A stretch of DNA of 64,000 nucleotides from Pectobacterium cacticida (GTDB lineage Bacteria > Pseudomonadota > Gammaproteobacteria > Enterobacterales > Enterobacteriaceae). Under the pieces are notes generated by a model. The model was not told the origin of the DNA and did no database searches. It saw only the letters and a list, made by a program, of their open reading frames with translations. The stretch covers positions 3,162,001 to 3,226,000 of the forward strand of contig NZ_CP133656.1 in the NCBI RefSeq assembly GCF_036885195.1. Reading direction: 5' to 3'. The position numbers were made by a program, and so were the translations under genes. The number at the start of each line of letters is the position of its first letter. Position 1 is the stretch's first letter. Positions 8,704 through 19,032 of this stretch are shown in pieces.

Positions 8704-10045
8704 TTCCTACGACTCCGTTTGCTAATAAATTTTCACGCGATTTACGCACCAATACATTGACCACCACATTAAGAAAAATCAGCAAAATCACTCCAAGCAT
8801 CATTGGCTGCGTCAGGATCCCTTTTGCCGCATCCGGCAAAAGCGCCAGAACATTGTCAGGAAGGTACATGCTGCCCATGGAAAGTATGAAAGCTGGCGCG
8901 GCTACCGCTAGATTGAGTTCATCCCACTGAACGCGGGCCAACATCTGAATGCCGCTGAGCGCAATAATGCCGAAAAGTATTGAGGATGCGGCGGAAAGAA
9001 CAGGCTCAGGAAGGCTGGCTAGTAATAGTCCAACCTGCGGCAACACGCCTAACGCCAAGGAAAACACGCCAGCCGTTAGTGTGACAAAACGGCTGGCTAC
9101 GCCTGAAACGCGAATAATCCCCACATTTTCGGGATAAGACGTTGTTCCCAACCCGCCCGCTGCCGCCCCTACGGCACAACCTAAAAATTCCGTAAAGAGC
9201 CCGCGATTAACACGCTGTGTAGTCAGCGTTTGCCCGCCCCATTCAGCCAGCAGGGAATACATACCCATTGCTTCCGCGGAAGCCTGAAGAAAAGCGAGCA
9301 TCATGAGCAGTACGACGGGAAAAGAGACGCCAAACCCGAAGGCAAATATTGTCGGCAAGGACACAAATGGCGTCTCGCTCAAGTCGGGAAAGTGCCACGG
9401 CGTCACGAGTTTAAAAACGATGACGCCTGCCACGATCCCCCAGAGTAAAGCGCCGCGTTTAATCACGTCATAACGCCCGAATACCATGCATCCAATCACT
9501 GTCACAATCGTGACGAGCGCCGCCAGAAAGCTCGTGCCAAGCGTCCCGCCGCTCGCCGTGCTAAACCAGCCGCCGGGGCCAATACTTGCCAACTGTGCAC
9601 CGATAATCACTAAAAGGCTGCCAAAAACGATGGGGGGCGATATGAAGCGAATGAGCAATCCCATCATGCCGAACCGCTTAAGCGGGATGGACATCACGGC
9701 AAAAATCAAGGCGGCGATAAACATAGAGCCAAATGTCGTGCCCAAACCGACGCTATGCGCAGACCCTAAAACGGCGACCATGAACGCGGCGGTCGGCCCC
9801 TGCACGACGGGCAAACGCAGCAAACGCCCTGATTGTAGGATCGTGACGATACCTGTGGTAAAAAAACAGGCTTGCACCATCATACCCGTTTGCTGACTAC
9901 TCAGATTGAGGGCTGAACCAATAACCACAGGGAAAACCCAGATTCCGGTAAGCGCCAATAAATGCTGCAATGCAAACATGATCGTTTGCAGGCGTGGTAG
10001 CTTATCTTCTATACCAACAGACAGTGTTTGGGGTGTGTTGATCAT
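8696..10045 (-). CDS. NCS2-family nucleobase:cation symporter
   Basis: An inner-membrane permease of the NCS2 (uracil/xanthine/urate) family, about 449 residues from the chosen start and rich in transmembrane segments. The family signature region QASAEAMGMYSLLAEW is present in the middle, followed by NRGLFTEFLGCAVGAAAGGLGTTSYPENVGIIRVSGVASR, where most members carry the QNxGxxxxTxxxSR motif. Here the first position is PENVGI, so substrate preference may differ. An upstream in-frame ATG at 10132 would add 29 unlikely residues; MINTPQTLSVGIEDKLPRLQT (ATG at 10045, GGGT upstream) fits the family better, and 10057 is also possible. First gene of an operon divergent from the MarR regulator. Confidence 0.85.
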   Translation of the reverse strand: MINTPQTLSVGIEDKLPRLQTIMFALQHLLALTGIWVFPVVIGSALNLSSQQTGMMVQACFFTTGIVTILQSGRLLRLPVVQGPTAAFMVAVLGSAHSVGLGTTFGSMFIAALIFAVMSIPLKRFGMMGLLIRFISPPIVFGSLLVIIGAQLASIGPGGWFSTASGGTLGTSFLAALVTIVTVIGCMVFGRYDVIKRGALLWGIVAGVIVFKLVTPWHFPDLSETPFVSLPTIFAFGFGVSFPVVLLMMLAFLQASAEAMGMYSLLAEWGGQTLTTQRVNRGLFTEFLGCAVGAAAGGLGTTSYPENVGIIRVSGVASRFVTLTAGVFSLALGVLPQVGLLLASLPEPVLSAASSILFGIIALSGIQMLARVQWDELNLAVAAPAFILSMGSMYLPDNVLALLPDAAKGILTQPMMLGVILLIFLNVVVNVLVRKSRENLLANGVVGND

Positions 10046-10205
10046 GGCAATACCCATTAATTGAGTGCATCTATTCGGTGTTATGTTCCAAGAATTTATG
10101 ATGTTGCAATAAGTATGCCGTATACTGATCATTATCTTATATTTATATGAAAAATATGTATTATTTTTTATTTAATTTATACTTAAAACAATTTGAATAC
10201 GCTAT

Positions 10206-10222
10206 CGCACTGTCACAGTGCG
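10206..10222. promoter_or_regulatory. Perfect palindrome, probable MarR operator
   Basis: CGCACTGT-C-ACAGTGCG is an exact 8-1-8 inverted repeat lying 22 bp upstream of the marR-like ATG, in the region between that gene and the divergent permease operon. MarR proteins bind palindromes of this size, usually in their own promoter. Confidence 0.7.
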
Positions 10223-10243
10223 CCCCATGCACCAGGATGAAAC

Positions 10244-10717
10244 ATGTGTGACGAAGAAATAAATACTGAAATTCTATGGCAGCGCCCCGGTTTCCTGATA
10301 CGTCGGCTGAATCAGGTCCATCACGCTATTTTCTACGATATGCTTAAGGGAGAAATCACGCCGCTACAGTATGGTCTACTCACCGTATTGAACACGCAGA
10401 GTGGGCTTGATCAAACGGCGCTCTCCGAAGAATTAGGGGCAGATCGAACGACGCTGGCCGCGACGATCGAACTACTGGAAAAGCGTCAATTGCTGAAGAG
10501 GGAAATGCATTACAGCGATAAAAGGCGCAAAGTCGTCAACATTACTCTTAAAGGCAGGCGTCTGCTGACGAAGACGCAGCAACAAATGCATGAGGCGCAA
10601 CTTCGGCTCCTGGCCCCGCTGTCAGCCCATGAGCGGCAACAGTTCCTGAGCCTGATGAAGCAACTTGTTGAAGGGAACAATCACATCGCCAGCGTCCCGG
10701 TAAAACATTTTGAATGA
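10244..10717 (+). CDS. MarR-family transcriptional regulator
   Basis: A 157-residue winged-helix dimeric regulator. The recognition region is ITPLQYGLLTVLNTQSGLDQTALSEELGADRTTLAATIELLEKRQLLKREMHYSDKRRKVVNITLKGRRLL (about residues 37-107), including the wing with DKRR. The first and last helices would form the dimer interface. It sits divergent to the NCS2 permease/cysteine hydrolase/EamA operon with a perfect palindrome between them, so it very likely represses that operon and itself until a ligand (perhaps the permease substrate or an aromatic/heterocyclic acid) binds. The start is ATG with AGGATGAAAC before it. Confidence 0.9.
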   Translation: MCDEEINTEILWQRPGFLIRRLNQVHHAIFYDMLKGEITPLQYGLLTVLNTQSGLDQTALSEELGADRTTLAATIELLEKRQLLKREMHYSDKRRKVVNITLKGRRLLTKTQQQMHEAQLRLLAPLSAHERQQFLSLMKQLVEGNNHIASVPVKHFE

Positions 10718-10830
10718 GTATTCGGTAGCCCAGCCCACCGCGTGACTCGCATCGCTCGCGCGCCGGATAGGCCAAATCCGCTACATCGCGTAGAACGGTG
10801 CGGCCGAGTGCGAGGCTAATGCCTTTAGGG

Positions 10831-11763
10831 TCAATAACCGCGCGATTTGTTAACTTCATTTTTCAGCGGCAGCGCCTGCCGCAGCCGCTGGATGTTGTCC
10901 AGCAGTTGGCGGGCAATCACCTCAATTTGCGCGCTTGAGGCCATATGCGGGGTGATAACCACTTGCGGGTGTTGCCACAGCGGGTTTTCCTGCGGTAGAG
11001 GCTCGACGGGGAATACATCCAGCACTGCGCCGGATAACTTGCCGCTATCCAGCGCCCGGATCACATCCTGGTTCACCATATGCTCGCCGCGGCCACAGTT
11101 TATCAACGCCGCGCCGTTAGGGAGCCGCTCCAGTAAAGGGTAGGCGAGGATACCTCGTGTCTGCTCGGTTAACGGCAGGACGTTGATCAACACATCCAAT
11201 GGGGCAAGAAATTCATCGGCCTGCGCGTCGCCGTGAAAGCAGCGCACGCCTGCCAGGGATTTCTCGCTCCGCGCCCAGCCGGAAACCCGATACCCCAGCC
11301 CCGCGAGCTGCGAGGCGATATAGCCGCCAATTTCACCGAGGCCCATGACGCCAACGTGATAATCGGCCGCCGCGCGCTGCGGATACATCTTCCAGATGCG
11401 CTTGCGCTGGTGCGCCAGCGCCCGGTCAAAGCGGCGCTGAAACCACAGCACGCCCCACAGCGCGTATTCAAACATGCCGTGGCGAAAATCATCGTCAACC
11501 ACCCGGCAGAGCGGAACATCGCTGGCGAAAATGCTGGCCGGGAGATGATCGACGCCGGCGGACGCTGCCTGGATCAGCTTTAGCTGCGGCGATCGCGCCA
11601 GGATCTGCGGATCGGGAAACCAGCAGCAGGCGTATTGCGCCTCGCGAGCGGCGGGGTGGTCAGGCAGGACCGCTTTTGCCTGCGGAAATGGCGCGAAAGC
11701 GGCGCAAATCTCCTGGGCATATTGAAGATCGTTACAATCCACGACGATAGTGAACGGAGTCAT
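10831..11763 (-). CDS. D-2-hydroxyacid dehydrogenase, GhrA-like
   Basis: A 310-residue NAD(P)H-dependent 2-ketoacid reductase similar in length and pattern to glyoxylate/hydroxypyruvate reductase A. The Rossmann motif GVMGLGEIGGYIASQL is near residue 138. The catalytic residues appear as Arg in INCGRGEHMV, Glu in DVFPVEPLPQENP and His in VITPHMASSAQ. It is the last gene of the seven-gene operon starting at 17754; its ATG follows the aldolase stop by 5 bp. In this setting it could reduce glyoxylate, hydroxypyruvate or another 2-oxoacid released by the aldolase. The 113-bp gap on its left, up to the MarR gene, holds no gene and may be the junction of a transferred block. Confidence 0.85.
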   Translation of the reverse strand: MTPFTIVVDCNDLQYAQEICAAFAPFPQAKAVLPDHPAAREAQYACCWFPDPQILARSPQLKLIQAASAGVDHLPASIFASDVPLCRVVDDDFRHGMFEYALWGVLWFQRRFDRALAHQRKRIWKMYPQRAAADYHVGVMGLGEIGGYIASQLAGLGYRVSGWARSEKSLAGVRCFHGDAQADEFLAPLDVLINVLPLTEQTRGILAYPLLERLPNGAALINCGRGEHMVNQDVIRALDSGKLSGAVLDVFPVEPLPQENPLWQHPQVVITPHMASSAQIEVIARQLLDNIQRLRQALPLKNEVNKSRGY

Positions 11764-11768
11764 AGGCG

Positions 11769-12497
11769 TTAACTCTTATAAGACGTATCAAGACGGTCGA
11801 GGCGACGCAGCCACGCCTGCCACACCAGCTGGCGTTCATGTTCGACTCCCTTCAGCTGCTCGCAGGCGTGCTGGCTCAGGCGATCGGGGATCGTATGAAT
11901 GGAGCCGAGCGAAGCCAACTGCGCGGCAGCCATTTGGATCTCACAGGCACGATTCAGGTAGTACATGATGTAAAACGCATCGGCGACGGTGCGACCGACC
12001 GACAGCAGCCCGTGGCTTTGCAGGATCAGGGCGATGTTCGCGCCGAGCGAGCGCTGGATGCGCTCGCGTTCATCGAGATCGAACGCCACGCCTTCATAAG
12101 GATGGTAGCCGACGCGTTGATAAAACTCGGTGCTGATCTGGTTAAGTTGCAGCAGCCCTTCCGCACAGGCGGCGACCGCCATCCCCGGCAGCGTGTGGGT
12201 GTGGATCACGCAGTGGGCGTCTTCCCGGGCCATATGGACCGCGCTATGAATGGTAAATCCCGCCGAGTTTGCCGGGGCGCTGCCCTCGACGACCTTGCCC
12301 TGCATATCGACCACAATTAAGTTGCTGGCGGTGACTTCGTCAAACATCATGCCAAAGGGGTTAATCAAAAACCGCGGCTCGCCGTCACCGGGCAGGCGCA
12401 CGGAGAAGTGGGTATACAGCGTGTCTTCCCAGCCGAAGAGCGCCGCCAGACGATAGGCGGCGGCCAGCTGCTGGCGTAGTTCCCGTTCAGTTGCCAT
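11769..12497 (-). CDS. Class II aldolase/adducin-family protein
   Basis: A 242-residue zinc-dependent aldolase fold (fuculose-phosphate aldolase/adducin family). The metal-binding histidines are seen in CVIHTHTLPGMAVAACAEG (about residues 97-115) and in LILQSHGLLSVGRTVADAFYIMYYLNRACEIQ (about 156-187), with an upstream Asn/Gly phosphate-type loop region NPFGMMFDEVTASNLIVVD. The start codon immediately follows the transporter stop (TAAATG), implying translational coupling. Family members cleave a beta-hydroxy acid or sugar phosphate by retro-aldol reaction, or catalyse related decarboxylations or epimerisations. Here a product of the neighbouring oxygenase (a hydroxylated amino or keto acid) is a reasonable but unproven substrate. 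Confidence 0.85.
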   Translation of the reverse strand: MATERELRQQLAAAYRLAALFGWEDTLYTHFSVRLPGDGEPRFLINPFGMMFDEVTASNLIVVDMQGKVVEGSAPANSAGFTIHSAVHMAREDAHCVIHTHTLPGMAVAACAEGLLQLNQISTEFYQRVGYHPYEGVAFDLDERERIQRSLGANIALILQSHGLLSVGRTVADAFYIMYYLNRACEIQMAAAQLASLGSIHTIPDRLSQHACEQLKGVEHERQLVWQAWLRRLDRLDTSYKS

Positions 12498-14018
<1,521 letters not shown>

Positions 14019-14042
14019 AGCGACTCCCGTTTAATTATTGTA

Positions 14043-14849
14043 TTAATTGATGCTTTCTAAGCTGTATTTCTTGATGATGGCGTCATATTTGCCGTTGGCT
14101 TTAAGGGTGGCTAACGTTGATTTAATGGCCTCGGCCAGCTCGGTGTTGCCTTTGGCGACGTAAATTCCCAGCGGCAGCGGATAGACCAGGCGGTTCGAGC
14201 TAATGGCCAGGCGACCGCGGCTTTTCTCGACGATAATTTGCGCCGCCGGGGCGATTTCTAACTGGGCGTTGATATTTTTCGACAGCAGGGCCTGAGAGGC
14301 TTCCGGCGCGGTCGGGAATTCCTGAATACTAATGGCCGGTTTGCCGTTTTTCAGGCAGTACTCGTCGGAGTGCGTTTTCAGACTGGAAACCCAGGCGGTA
14401 CCCGCCTGCAGACCTACCTTCACGCCGCATAGTTCGTCTTCCGTTTTTGGCTGAATGGCGCTGCTTTTCAGCGCAATAATGGACGCGCCGGACAGGGCGT
14501 AAGGAATCGCATCCGCCTGCTTCTGACGCTCGGGAGTCACGTACATTCCGGAAATCACCGCATCGTATTTTTTACCGATACCTAAAATCAGGCTGGTGAA
14601 TTTCGTGTCGATAAGCTGCGGTTTGGCTTTCAGCTGTTCGGCGATCAGCGCTGCAAATTCCGGGTCGATGCCGACGATATTATTATTGCTGTCGTAGGAC
14701 TCAAACGGCGGATAGGTCACCTCCATCCCGACCTTAAAGACGCCCTCGGTCAGCAGCTCTGCGGCCTGAGCCAGCGGTGAAAAACAAGCGGTGACGGCGA
14801 TGGATAAAGCCACACGGCGCGAGAGTTTTTTTAGCGTTTTGTTCATCAT
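14043..14849 (-). CDS. Periplasmic amino-acid-binding protein of ABC importer
   Basis: A 268-residue family-3 solute-binding protein. It begins with a Sec signal peptide (MMNKTLKKLSRRVALSIAVTA..., cleaved near AQA-AELL). The body has the family start VFKVGMEVTYPPFESYDSNNNIVGIDPEFAALIAEQL, the lobe-crossing YDAVISGMYVTPERQKQADAIPY with the carboxylate-binding Arg, and a C-terminal lobe ending LKANGKYDAIIKKYSLESIN. These features mark binders of polar or cationic amino acids. It delivers substrate to the fused permease/ATPase encoded next. The adjacent second ATG (14846) may be used; GAGGATAA precedes both. Confidence 0.92.
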   Translation of the reverse strand: MMNKTLKKLSRRVALSIAVTACFSPLAQAAELLTEGVFKVGMEVTYPPFESYDSNNNIVGIDPEFAALIAEQLKAKPQLIDTKFTSLILGIGKKYDAVISGMYVTPERQKQADAIPYALSGASIIALKSSAIQPKTEDELCGVKVGLQAGTAWVSSLKTHSDEYCLKNGKPAISIQEFPTAPEASQALLSKNINAQLEIAPAAQIIVEKSRGRLAISSNRLVYPLPLGIYVAKGNTELAEAIKSTLATLKANGKYDAIIKKYSLESIN

Positions 14850-14855
14850 TTATCC

Positions 14856-15932
14856 TCACGGGTTATTTACGGTTTTTTGCTGTGCTTGTTTTTTCAGATG
14901 GCCAAAGGTGTTAGTGCCGCGGGCGCGTTCGGGGAGCTGGAGCTCGCCGCGCGTGACTTTCTCGCGCAGGTAGCGATAGGTCTGTAACGCCTGGCTCCAC
15001 ATATGTTCACCAATGCTCAGTTCTTGATACTCGCTGGCTTCGCCCGCCTTAAGGAAGCCCGGCAGGGGGCGAATCAGCGTGTGGTAGTCGCAGGCGAAAA
15101 ACAGCGGGAAGGAGTAGCGTTCCTGCGGCACCTTGCGTACGCGGTGTGCGGTTGCAACAAATGTGCCAGCGCTCAGGACTTCCAGCATGTCGCCGATATT
15201 AATCACGAAAGCCTCTTCTCCGGTCGCGTTCTTCAGCGGCGGGGCGTCGATCCAGGCGCTATCTTCGTTCAGCACTTCAAGGCCCGGCTGGTCGGCGAGC
15301 AGCAGAGTGAAGCACTCATAGTCGGTGTGTGCACCAATACCGGGAACATCTTCGGCGCTGGCGTCAAAGGGGTAGTGGATCAGGCGCAGCTTTGACGGCG
15401 GGCAGGTAACCATCGACCTGAAATAGCCCTCCGGCAGGCCAAGGGCGAGAGCGAAGGCGTCAAACAGACGATGCCCAAGGGCGAAGACCGCGTCATAGTA
15501 GGCCAGCACGCGGGATTGAAATTCCGGCACGTCCGGCCACTCGTTGGCGCCAATCAGCGGCGTTTTCGCCACGACGAACGGGTGGTCGTCGGCGGCCTGA
15601 AAGCCGATATCAAACGCCTCTTTGTGATCGGGCTTGCCGGAGCCGTAAATCTCTTCCCCTTCGGGAACGTAGCCCTTATGGCTTTTCGACTGTCCGATGT
15701 AGTACGCCATCTTGCGCTCCATCGGCAGGGCGAAAATCTCTTTGGCCGCCGCGCGGATCCCGGCAATCAGTTCAGGCGCGATGCCGTGGCCGGTAACGTA
15801 GAAAAAGCCAACTTCGCGGGCTGCCTGGCCGATGGCGTCGGCCACCGCCTGGCGTCGGACGAGATCGTCGCAGGCCAGGTCGCTGATATCGATGGTCGGT
15901 AATTCAGTAAACGAACTTTTTGCAGCGGTCAT
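14856..15932 (-). CDS. 2-oxoglutarate/Fe(II)-dependent oxygenase, isopenicillin N synthase-like
   Basis: A 358-residue cytoplasmic non-haem iron oxygenase. The N-terminal DIOX_N region is LPTIDISDL...REVGFFYVTGHGI (about 12-50). The iron triad is His and Asp in GIGAHTDYECFTLLLADQPGLEV and a distal His in VATAHRVRKVPQERYSFPLFF; the Arg of RYSFP would hold 2-oxoglutarate. Relatives in plants, fungi and bacteria hydroxylate or desaturate small molecules, including amino and guanidino acids. The length is normal. It is the third gene of the operon, between a TIM-barrel isomerase and the amino-acid binding protein. The genetic context suggests hydroxylation of an imported amino acid; the exact reaction is unknown. 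Confidence 0.9.
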   Translation of the reverse strand: MTAAKSSFTELPTIDISDLACDDLVRRQAVADAIGQAAREVGFFYVTGHGIAPELIAGIRAAAKEIFALPMERKMAYYIGQSKSHKGYVPEGEEIYGSGKPDHKEAFDIGFQAADDHPFVVAKTPLIGANEWPDVPEFQSRVLAYYDAVFALGHRLFDAFALALGLPEGYFRSMVTCPPSKLRLIHYPFDASAEDVPGIGAHTDYECFTLLLADQPGLEVLNEDSAWIDAPPLKNATGEEAFVINIGDMLEVLSAGTFVATAHRVRKVPQERYSFPLFFACDYHTLIRPLPGFLKAGEASEYQELSIGEHMWSQALQTYRYLREKVTRGELQLPERARGTNTFGHLKKQAQQKTVNNP

Positions 15933-15944
15933 CTCTTCCGTTCC

Positions 15945-16793
15945 TTATTCAGTTTGCGAGGTGAATTCAACAAAATGCTGCTGTTCACGCTGGGCCATCC
16001 AGGCGTTCAGCGACCACAGGTCGGCGACCGGAACGTTGGTAAACGGCAGGTGATGCAGGTAGCCATCGGGGCCAAATTCCGGCGTAAGCGTGGTGTGCTG
16101 GTAGCCGCGCCGGCGCTGCGATTGCCAGATCTGTTCCCAGAAGCGCTGCTGAAACCGCAGGGCCGCCCGATATTCCGGCGCGGCGGGGTGCGGCACCTGC
16201 GGCCCCTGGTCGTACCCGGCGCGGGCCTGAATATGGTGGACCCGTTCGATAAAGGCGCTGAATTCATCGCAGGGGTCATCCAACAGGCGTTCGCTTACCA
16301 CGATCCAGTGGCTGATATCGGCGGTAAAGCGCAGCTGCGGCAGTTGTTGAATTATCTCCAGCGTCAGCCACGGGCTATACAGCGACGTGGCGCGATGGGT
16401 TTCAAAACTGCAGAACAGCTCATATTCGGCGGCGAGCTCATGCGCTCTGCCGAGAAAATCCACCTGCTGCGCCAGCGGCCAGCGGTCGTTACCGGCCAGC
16501 AGATTGACGAAGCGCGGATTAAGCGCTTTTGCCGCCGCAAAACGTTCTTTTAAGCGCTCCAGATGTTGCGCGGGCGTCTCGGCCTGGGCCGGAATAACGC
16601 CGCCGCCGCTGAACACAATGGCGATATACTCCAGCGCGGACGCTTCGATGCGTTGGGCCAGCGTCCGCTGCTCTTCTGGCGTCAGCGGAACCCGCGCTTC
16701 AATGCCGCAGCAGCCGACGCTCCGGAGTTCGCTGACAGTTTGCTGCCACGGGGTGGTGACGCCCCACAGCGTGCGAAAGACGTTAAGCTGCAT
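15945..16793 (-). CDS. TIM-barrel sugar phosphate isomerase/epimerase-like protein
   Basis: A 282-residue protein of the AP-endonuclease-2/xylose-isomerase-like TIM-barrel family. Typical elements are GIEARVPLTPEEQRTL, YIAIVFSGGGVIPAQ, the metal-site regions NLLAGNDRW, CSFETHRATSLYSPW, FTADISHWIVVSERLL and LTPEFGPDGYLHHLP (Glu, His, Asp and Glu positions that usually bind Mn or Zn). Such enzymes isomerise or epimerise sugars, keto acids or cyclitols, and some act as dehydratases. It lies 10 bp downstream of the ureohydrolase gene with GAGGAAAAACC before its ATG. No specific reaction can be assigned. Confidence 0.82.
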   Translation of the reverse strand: MQLNVFRTLWGVTTPWQQTVSELRSVGCCGIEARVPLTPEEQRTLAQRIEASALEYIAIVFSGGGVIPAQAETPAQHLERLKERFAAAKALNPRFVNLLAGNDRWPLAQQVDFLGRAHELAAEYELFCSFETHRATSLYSPWLTLEIIQQLPQLRFTADISHWIVVSERLLDDPCDEFSAFIERVHHIQARAGYDQGPQVPHPAAPEYRAALRFQQRFWEQIWQSQRRRGYQHTTLTPEFGPDGYLHHLPFTNVPVADLWSLNAWMAQREQQHFVEFTSQTE

Positions 16794-16803
16794 GGTTTTT
16801 CCT

Positions 16804-17754
16804 CTATGGATATTTCACGCCTGGGAGAACGCAGAGCATTTCATACAGCAGGTTGGCGGCCAGCTGGGCCGTGTTGCCGCTGACGTCATAGGGGGGCGAG
16901 ACCTCGACCAGGTCGCAGCCAATCAGGTTCAGACCGCGGCAGCCGCGCACGATTTCCAGCGCCTGAATCGACGTCAGTCCGCCCACTTCCGGGGTTCCGG
17001 TGCCGGGGGCCCAGATCGGGTCGAGGCTATCAATATCGAAGCTGAGATAAACCGGGCCAGCCCCCATTTGCTGGCGCACTTCGGCCATTAGCGGGATTAA
17101 AGATTTGTGCCAGCACTGCTCGGCCTGAACCAGACGAAAACCGCGATCGACGCCCCACTGGAAGTCACCGGCGGCGTAGCCCTGCGCGCGCTGGCCAATC
17201 TGGACGACGCGTTTAAGATCCAGCAGCCCCTCTTCGACGGCGCGGCGGAAGGTGGTGCCGTGGGCAATCTTTTCGCCGAACATCTCATCGTTGGTATCGG
17301 TGTGGGCATCGACGTGAATCAGCCCAACCGGGCCGTGCTTTTTGGTCAGCGCGCGCAAGATCGGTAAAGTAATGGTGTGATCGCCTCCCAGCGTCAGCGG
17401 GATAAGCGGGAAACTATTTAAACTGGTGTAGTAATCCTCAATAATCTGCACCGATTTGAGCAGGCTGTAGGTATTAATTGGCACATCGCCGATATCCCCC
17501 ACCGACAGCGACGCAAAAGGCGCCGCGCCGGTGGCCATATTGTGCGGGCGAATCATCACCGATTCAGTACGAATATAGCGTGGTCCGTAGCGCGTGCCGG
17601 AACGCTGGGAGGTTCCGATATCCAGTGGGATGCCGACAAAGGCTGCATCAAGATCCTGTAAATCCTCAATAAATGGCAGGCGCATCATCGTGGCGCGGCC
17701 ACCAAAACGCGGCATCTCGTTGCCGCCCTGCGGTTGATGAAAGACGTTATCCAT
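16804..17754 (-). CDS. Ureohydrolase (agmatinase/guanidinobutyrase-like)
   Basis: A 316-residue manganese-dependent ureohydrolase that should release urea from a guanidino compound. The three metal motifs are intact: LTLGGDHTITLP, LIHVDAHTDTND and LSFDIDSLDPIWAPGTGTPEVGGLT. The stretches RTESVMIRPHNMATGAAPFASLSVGDIGDVPINTY and MFGEKIAHGTTFRRAVEEGLLD are closer to guanidinobutyrase/guanidinopropionase (Gbu/Gpu) than to SpeB, by memory of those families. It is the first gene of the operon, with CAGGAGCAGAA before ATG, and faces the LysR gene across 115 bp. It points to a guanidino acid, such as guanidinobutyrate or an arginine relative, entering through the ABC importer. Confidence 0.88.
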   Translation of the reverse strand: MDNVFHQPQGGNEMPRFGGRATMMRLPFIEDLQDLDAAFVGIPLDIGTSQRSGTRYGPRYIRTESVMIRPHNMATGAAPFASLSVGDIGDVPINTYSLLKSVQIIEDYYTSLNSFPLIPLTLGGDHTITLPILRALTKKHGPVGLIHVDAHTDTNDEMFGEKIAHGTTFRRAVEEGLLDLKRVVQIGQRAQGYAAGDFQWGVDRGFRLVQAEQCWHKSLIPLMAEVRQQMGAGPVYLSFDIDSLDPIWAPGTGTPEVGGLTSIQALEIVRGCRGLNLIGCDLVEVSPPYDVSGNTAQLAANLLYEMLCVLPGVKYP

Positions 17755-17840
17755 TTCTGCTCCTGAATCTGATATTCAAAACTCAACAGCAGGGATAGTG
17801 CGCAAGATGTGCTGGACTTTACATCGTCTGCTGTAAATAC

Positions 17841-17864
17841 TTAGTTCATTTTTTAGTGAACTAA
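17841..17864. promoter_or_regulatory. Inverted repeat, probable LysR-regulator site
   Basis: TTAGTTCA (17841-17848) and TGAACTAA (17857-17864) are an exact inverted repeat with an 8-base spacer, ending 5 bp before the LysR ATG and 86 bp upstream of the ureohydrolase start. LysR proteins commonly bind such a dyad (T-N11-A type) to control a divergent operon and themselves. Confidence 0.7.
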
Positions 17865-17869
17865 CTGCC

Positions 17870-18781
17870 ATGCTTAACGACGCGACGCTTAATATTCGAC
17901 AACTCCAGGTTTTCGAGGCGGTTGCTCGCCTTGAGAGCTTTAGCCAAGCCCAGCAAGAGTTGGGAATTTCGGTTTCCGCCATCAGCAATGCGATGTCACA
18001 ACTGGAAGGTCAGCTTGGCTTTATCCTGTGCCAGCGCGGGCGCGGCGGCTTTGCGTTAACGGAGAAAGGGCAGCATTTTTTACAACAGGCGATCCGCGTA
18101 CTGAGTGAGTTCAATGAACTGGAACGCCAGTCGGCGCTGCTGAAAGGCGAACATAGCGGCACGATATGCATTTCAGTTCTCGACTCCATCGAGACAGAAA
18201 CCGCACTGTCGCTGCCGGTGGTGCTGCGCAGTTTTAGCGATCAGTTTCCCAATGTGCATATCAAGCTGATTATCCGCACCCCGACGGAACAGCTTCACGG
18301 CGTACTGAATAATCATATCGATCTCGCCATCGGCAGCTATAACTCGCGGGTGCATAACATCATCAGCGAACCGCTCTACCGTGAGCAGCACTGGCTCTAC
18401 TGTAGCGATTTACACCCGATGTTCTTTAGCCGTCAGCTCGACAAAGATCGGATAAGCCAGTGCCCGTTGGTGACACGCAGCTACTGGAACACCAGCGACC
18501 TGCGGCGGCGTGGGTTCAGCAAAGGCAGCGCCACGGTTGAAACCGTCGATGCGCAACTGCTGCTCATCCTGTCCGGGAAATACATCGGCTACCTTCCTGA
18601 GCACTACGCCTGGCCATGGATTAAGGAGAATCGCCTGCGCGTACTGTTGCCTAATGAGTTTGGCTTTCAATCCCCCTTCTCGGCGATCTGTAAGCGCGGG
18701 CGCAGCAATGAACCTTACCTGAAGGCGTTTCGCAATCTTCTGAAGAAGAATACCGTGGCCAGACCGAAGTGGAGTGAATGA
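17870..18781 (+). CDS. LysR-family transcriptional regulator
   Basis: A 303-residue LysR regulator: helix-turn-helix at residues 8-66 (LNIRQLQVFEAVARLESFSQAQQELGISVSAISNAMSQLEGQLGF) and a two-lobed effector domain from about 95 on. It is divergently transcribed from the seven-gene ureohydrolase/oxygenase/ABC operon and has a perfect dyad next to its start, so it most likely activates that operon when its amino-acid-type ligand is present. It belongs to the same G+C-rich block and marks its right edge. Downstream it ends without an obvious terminator before the zinc transporter promoter. Confidence 0.92.
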   Translation: MLNDATLNIRQLQVFEAVARLESFSQAQQELGISVSAISNAMSQLEGQLGFILCQRGRGGFALTEKGQHFLQQAIRVLSEFNELERQSALLKGEHSGTICISVLDSIETETALSLPVVLRSFSDQFPNVHIKLIIRTPTEQLHGVLNNHIDLAIGSYNSRVHNIISEPLYREQHWLYCSDLHPMFFSRQLDKDRISQCPLVTRSYWNTSDLRRRGFSKGSATVETVDAQLLLILSGKYIGYLPEHYAWPWIKENRLRVLLPNEFGFQSPFSAICKRGRSNEPYLKAFRNLLKKNTVARPKWSE

Positions 18782-18890
18782 CATCCAGACCGGGAATAGC
18801 AGGTTTACTCGTTTCGTCATCCCCCGCAATTTCCCCATACCAACTTACATACTTTTTTACCGATTACCTCTAGCGTCATCGCTCAAAAAT

Positions 18891-18913
18891 GATATGTTAT
18901 ATTATAACAATTC
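18891..18913. promoter_or_regulatory. Zur box upstream of zinc ABC operon
   Basis: The 23-mer has the core TGTTATATTATAACA flanked by GATA and ATTC, nearly the whole enterobacterial Zur consensus (TGTTATA-N-TATAACA core). The gene start is 120 bp further on, at 19033, so the box should cover the promoter. Zur-Zn would repress, opening the operon under zinc limitation. Confidence 0.85.
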
Positions 18914-19032
18914 AAATTTTTGCCGATGATGATGACAAGTTTTTACTCTCTCTCCGCGCTACGACGCGTGTTGCTGGTTTCCTTGCTATTGGTGCCATTA
19001 TGGCTGCTCGTTGGATGGGCGGTGATATTGCC

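Noticed and set aside
18889..19032. In-frame 48-codon extension of the zinc ATPase gene.
   Set aside because: It would begin inside the Zur box and its residues are not found in the family; ATG 19033 is preferred.
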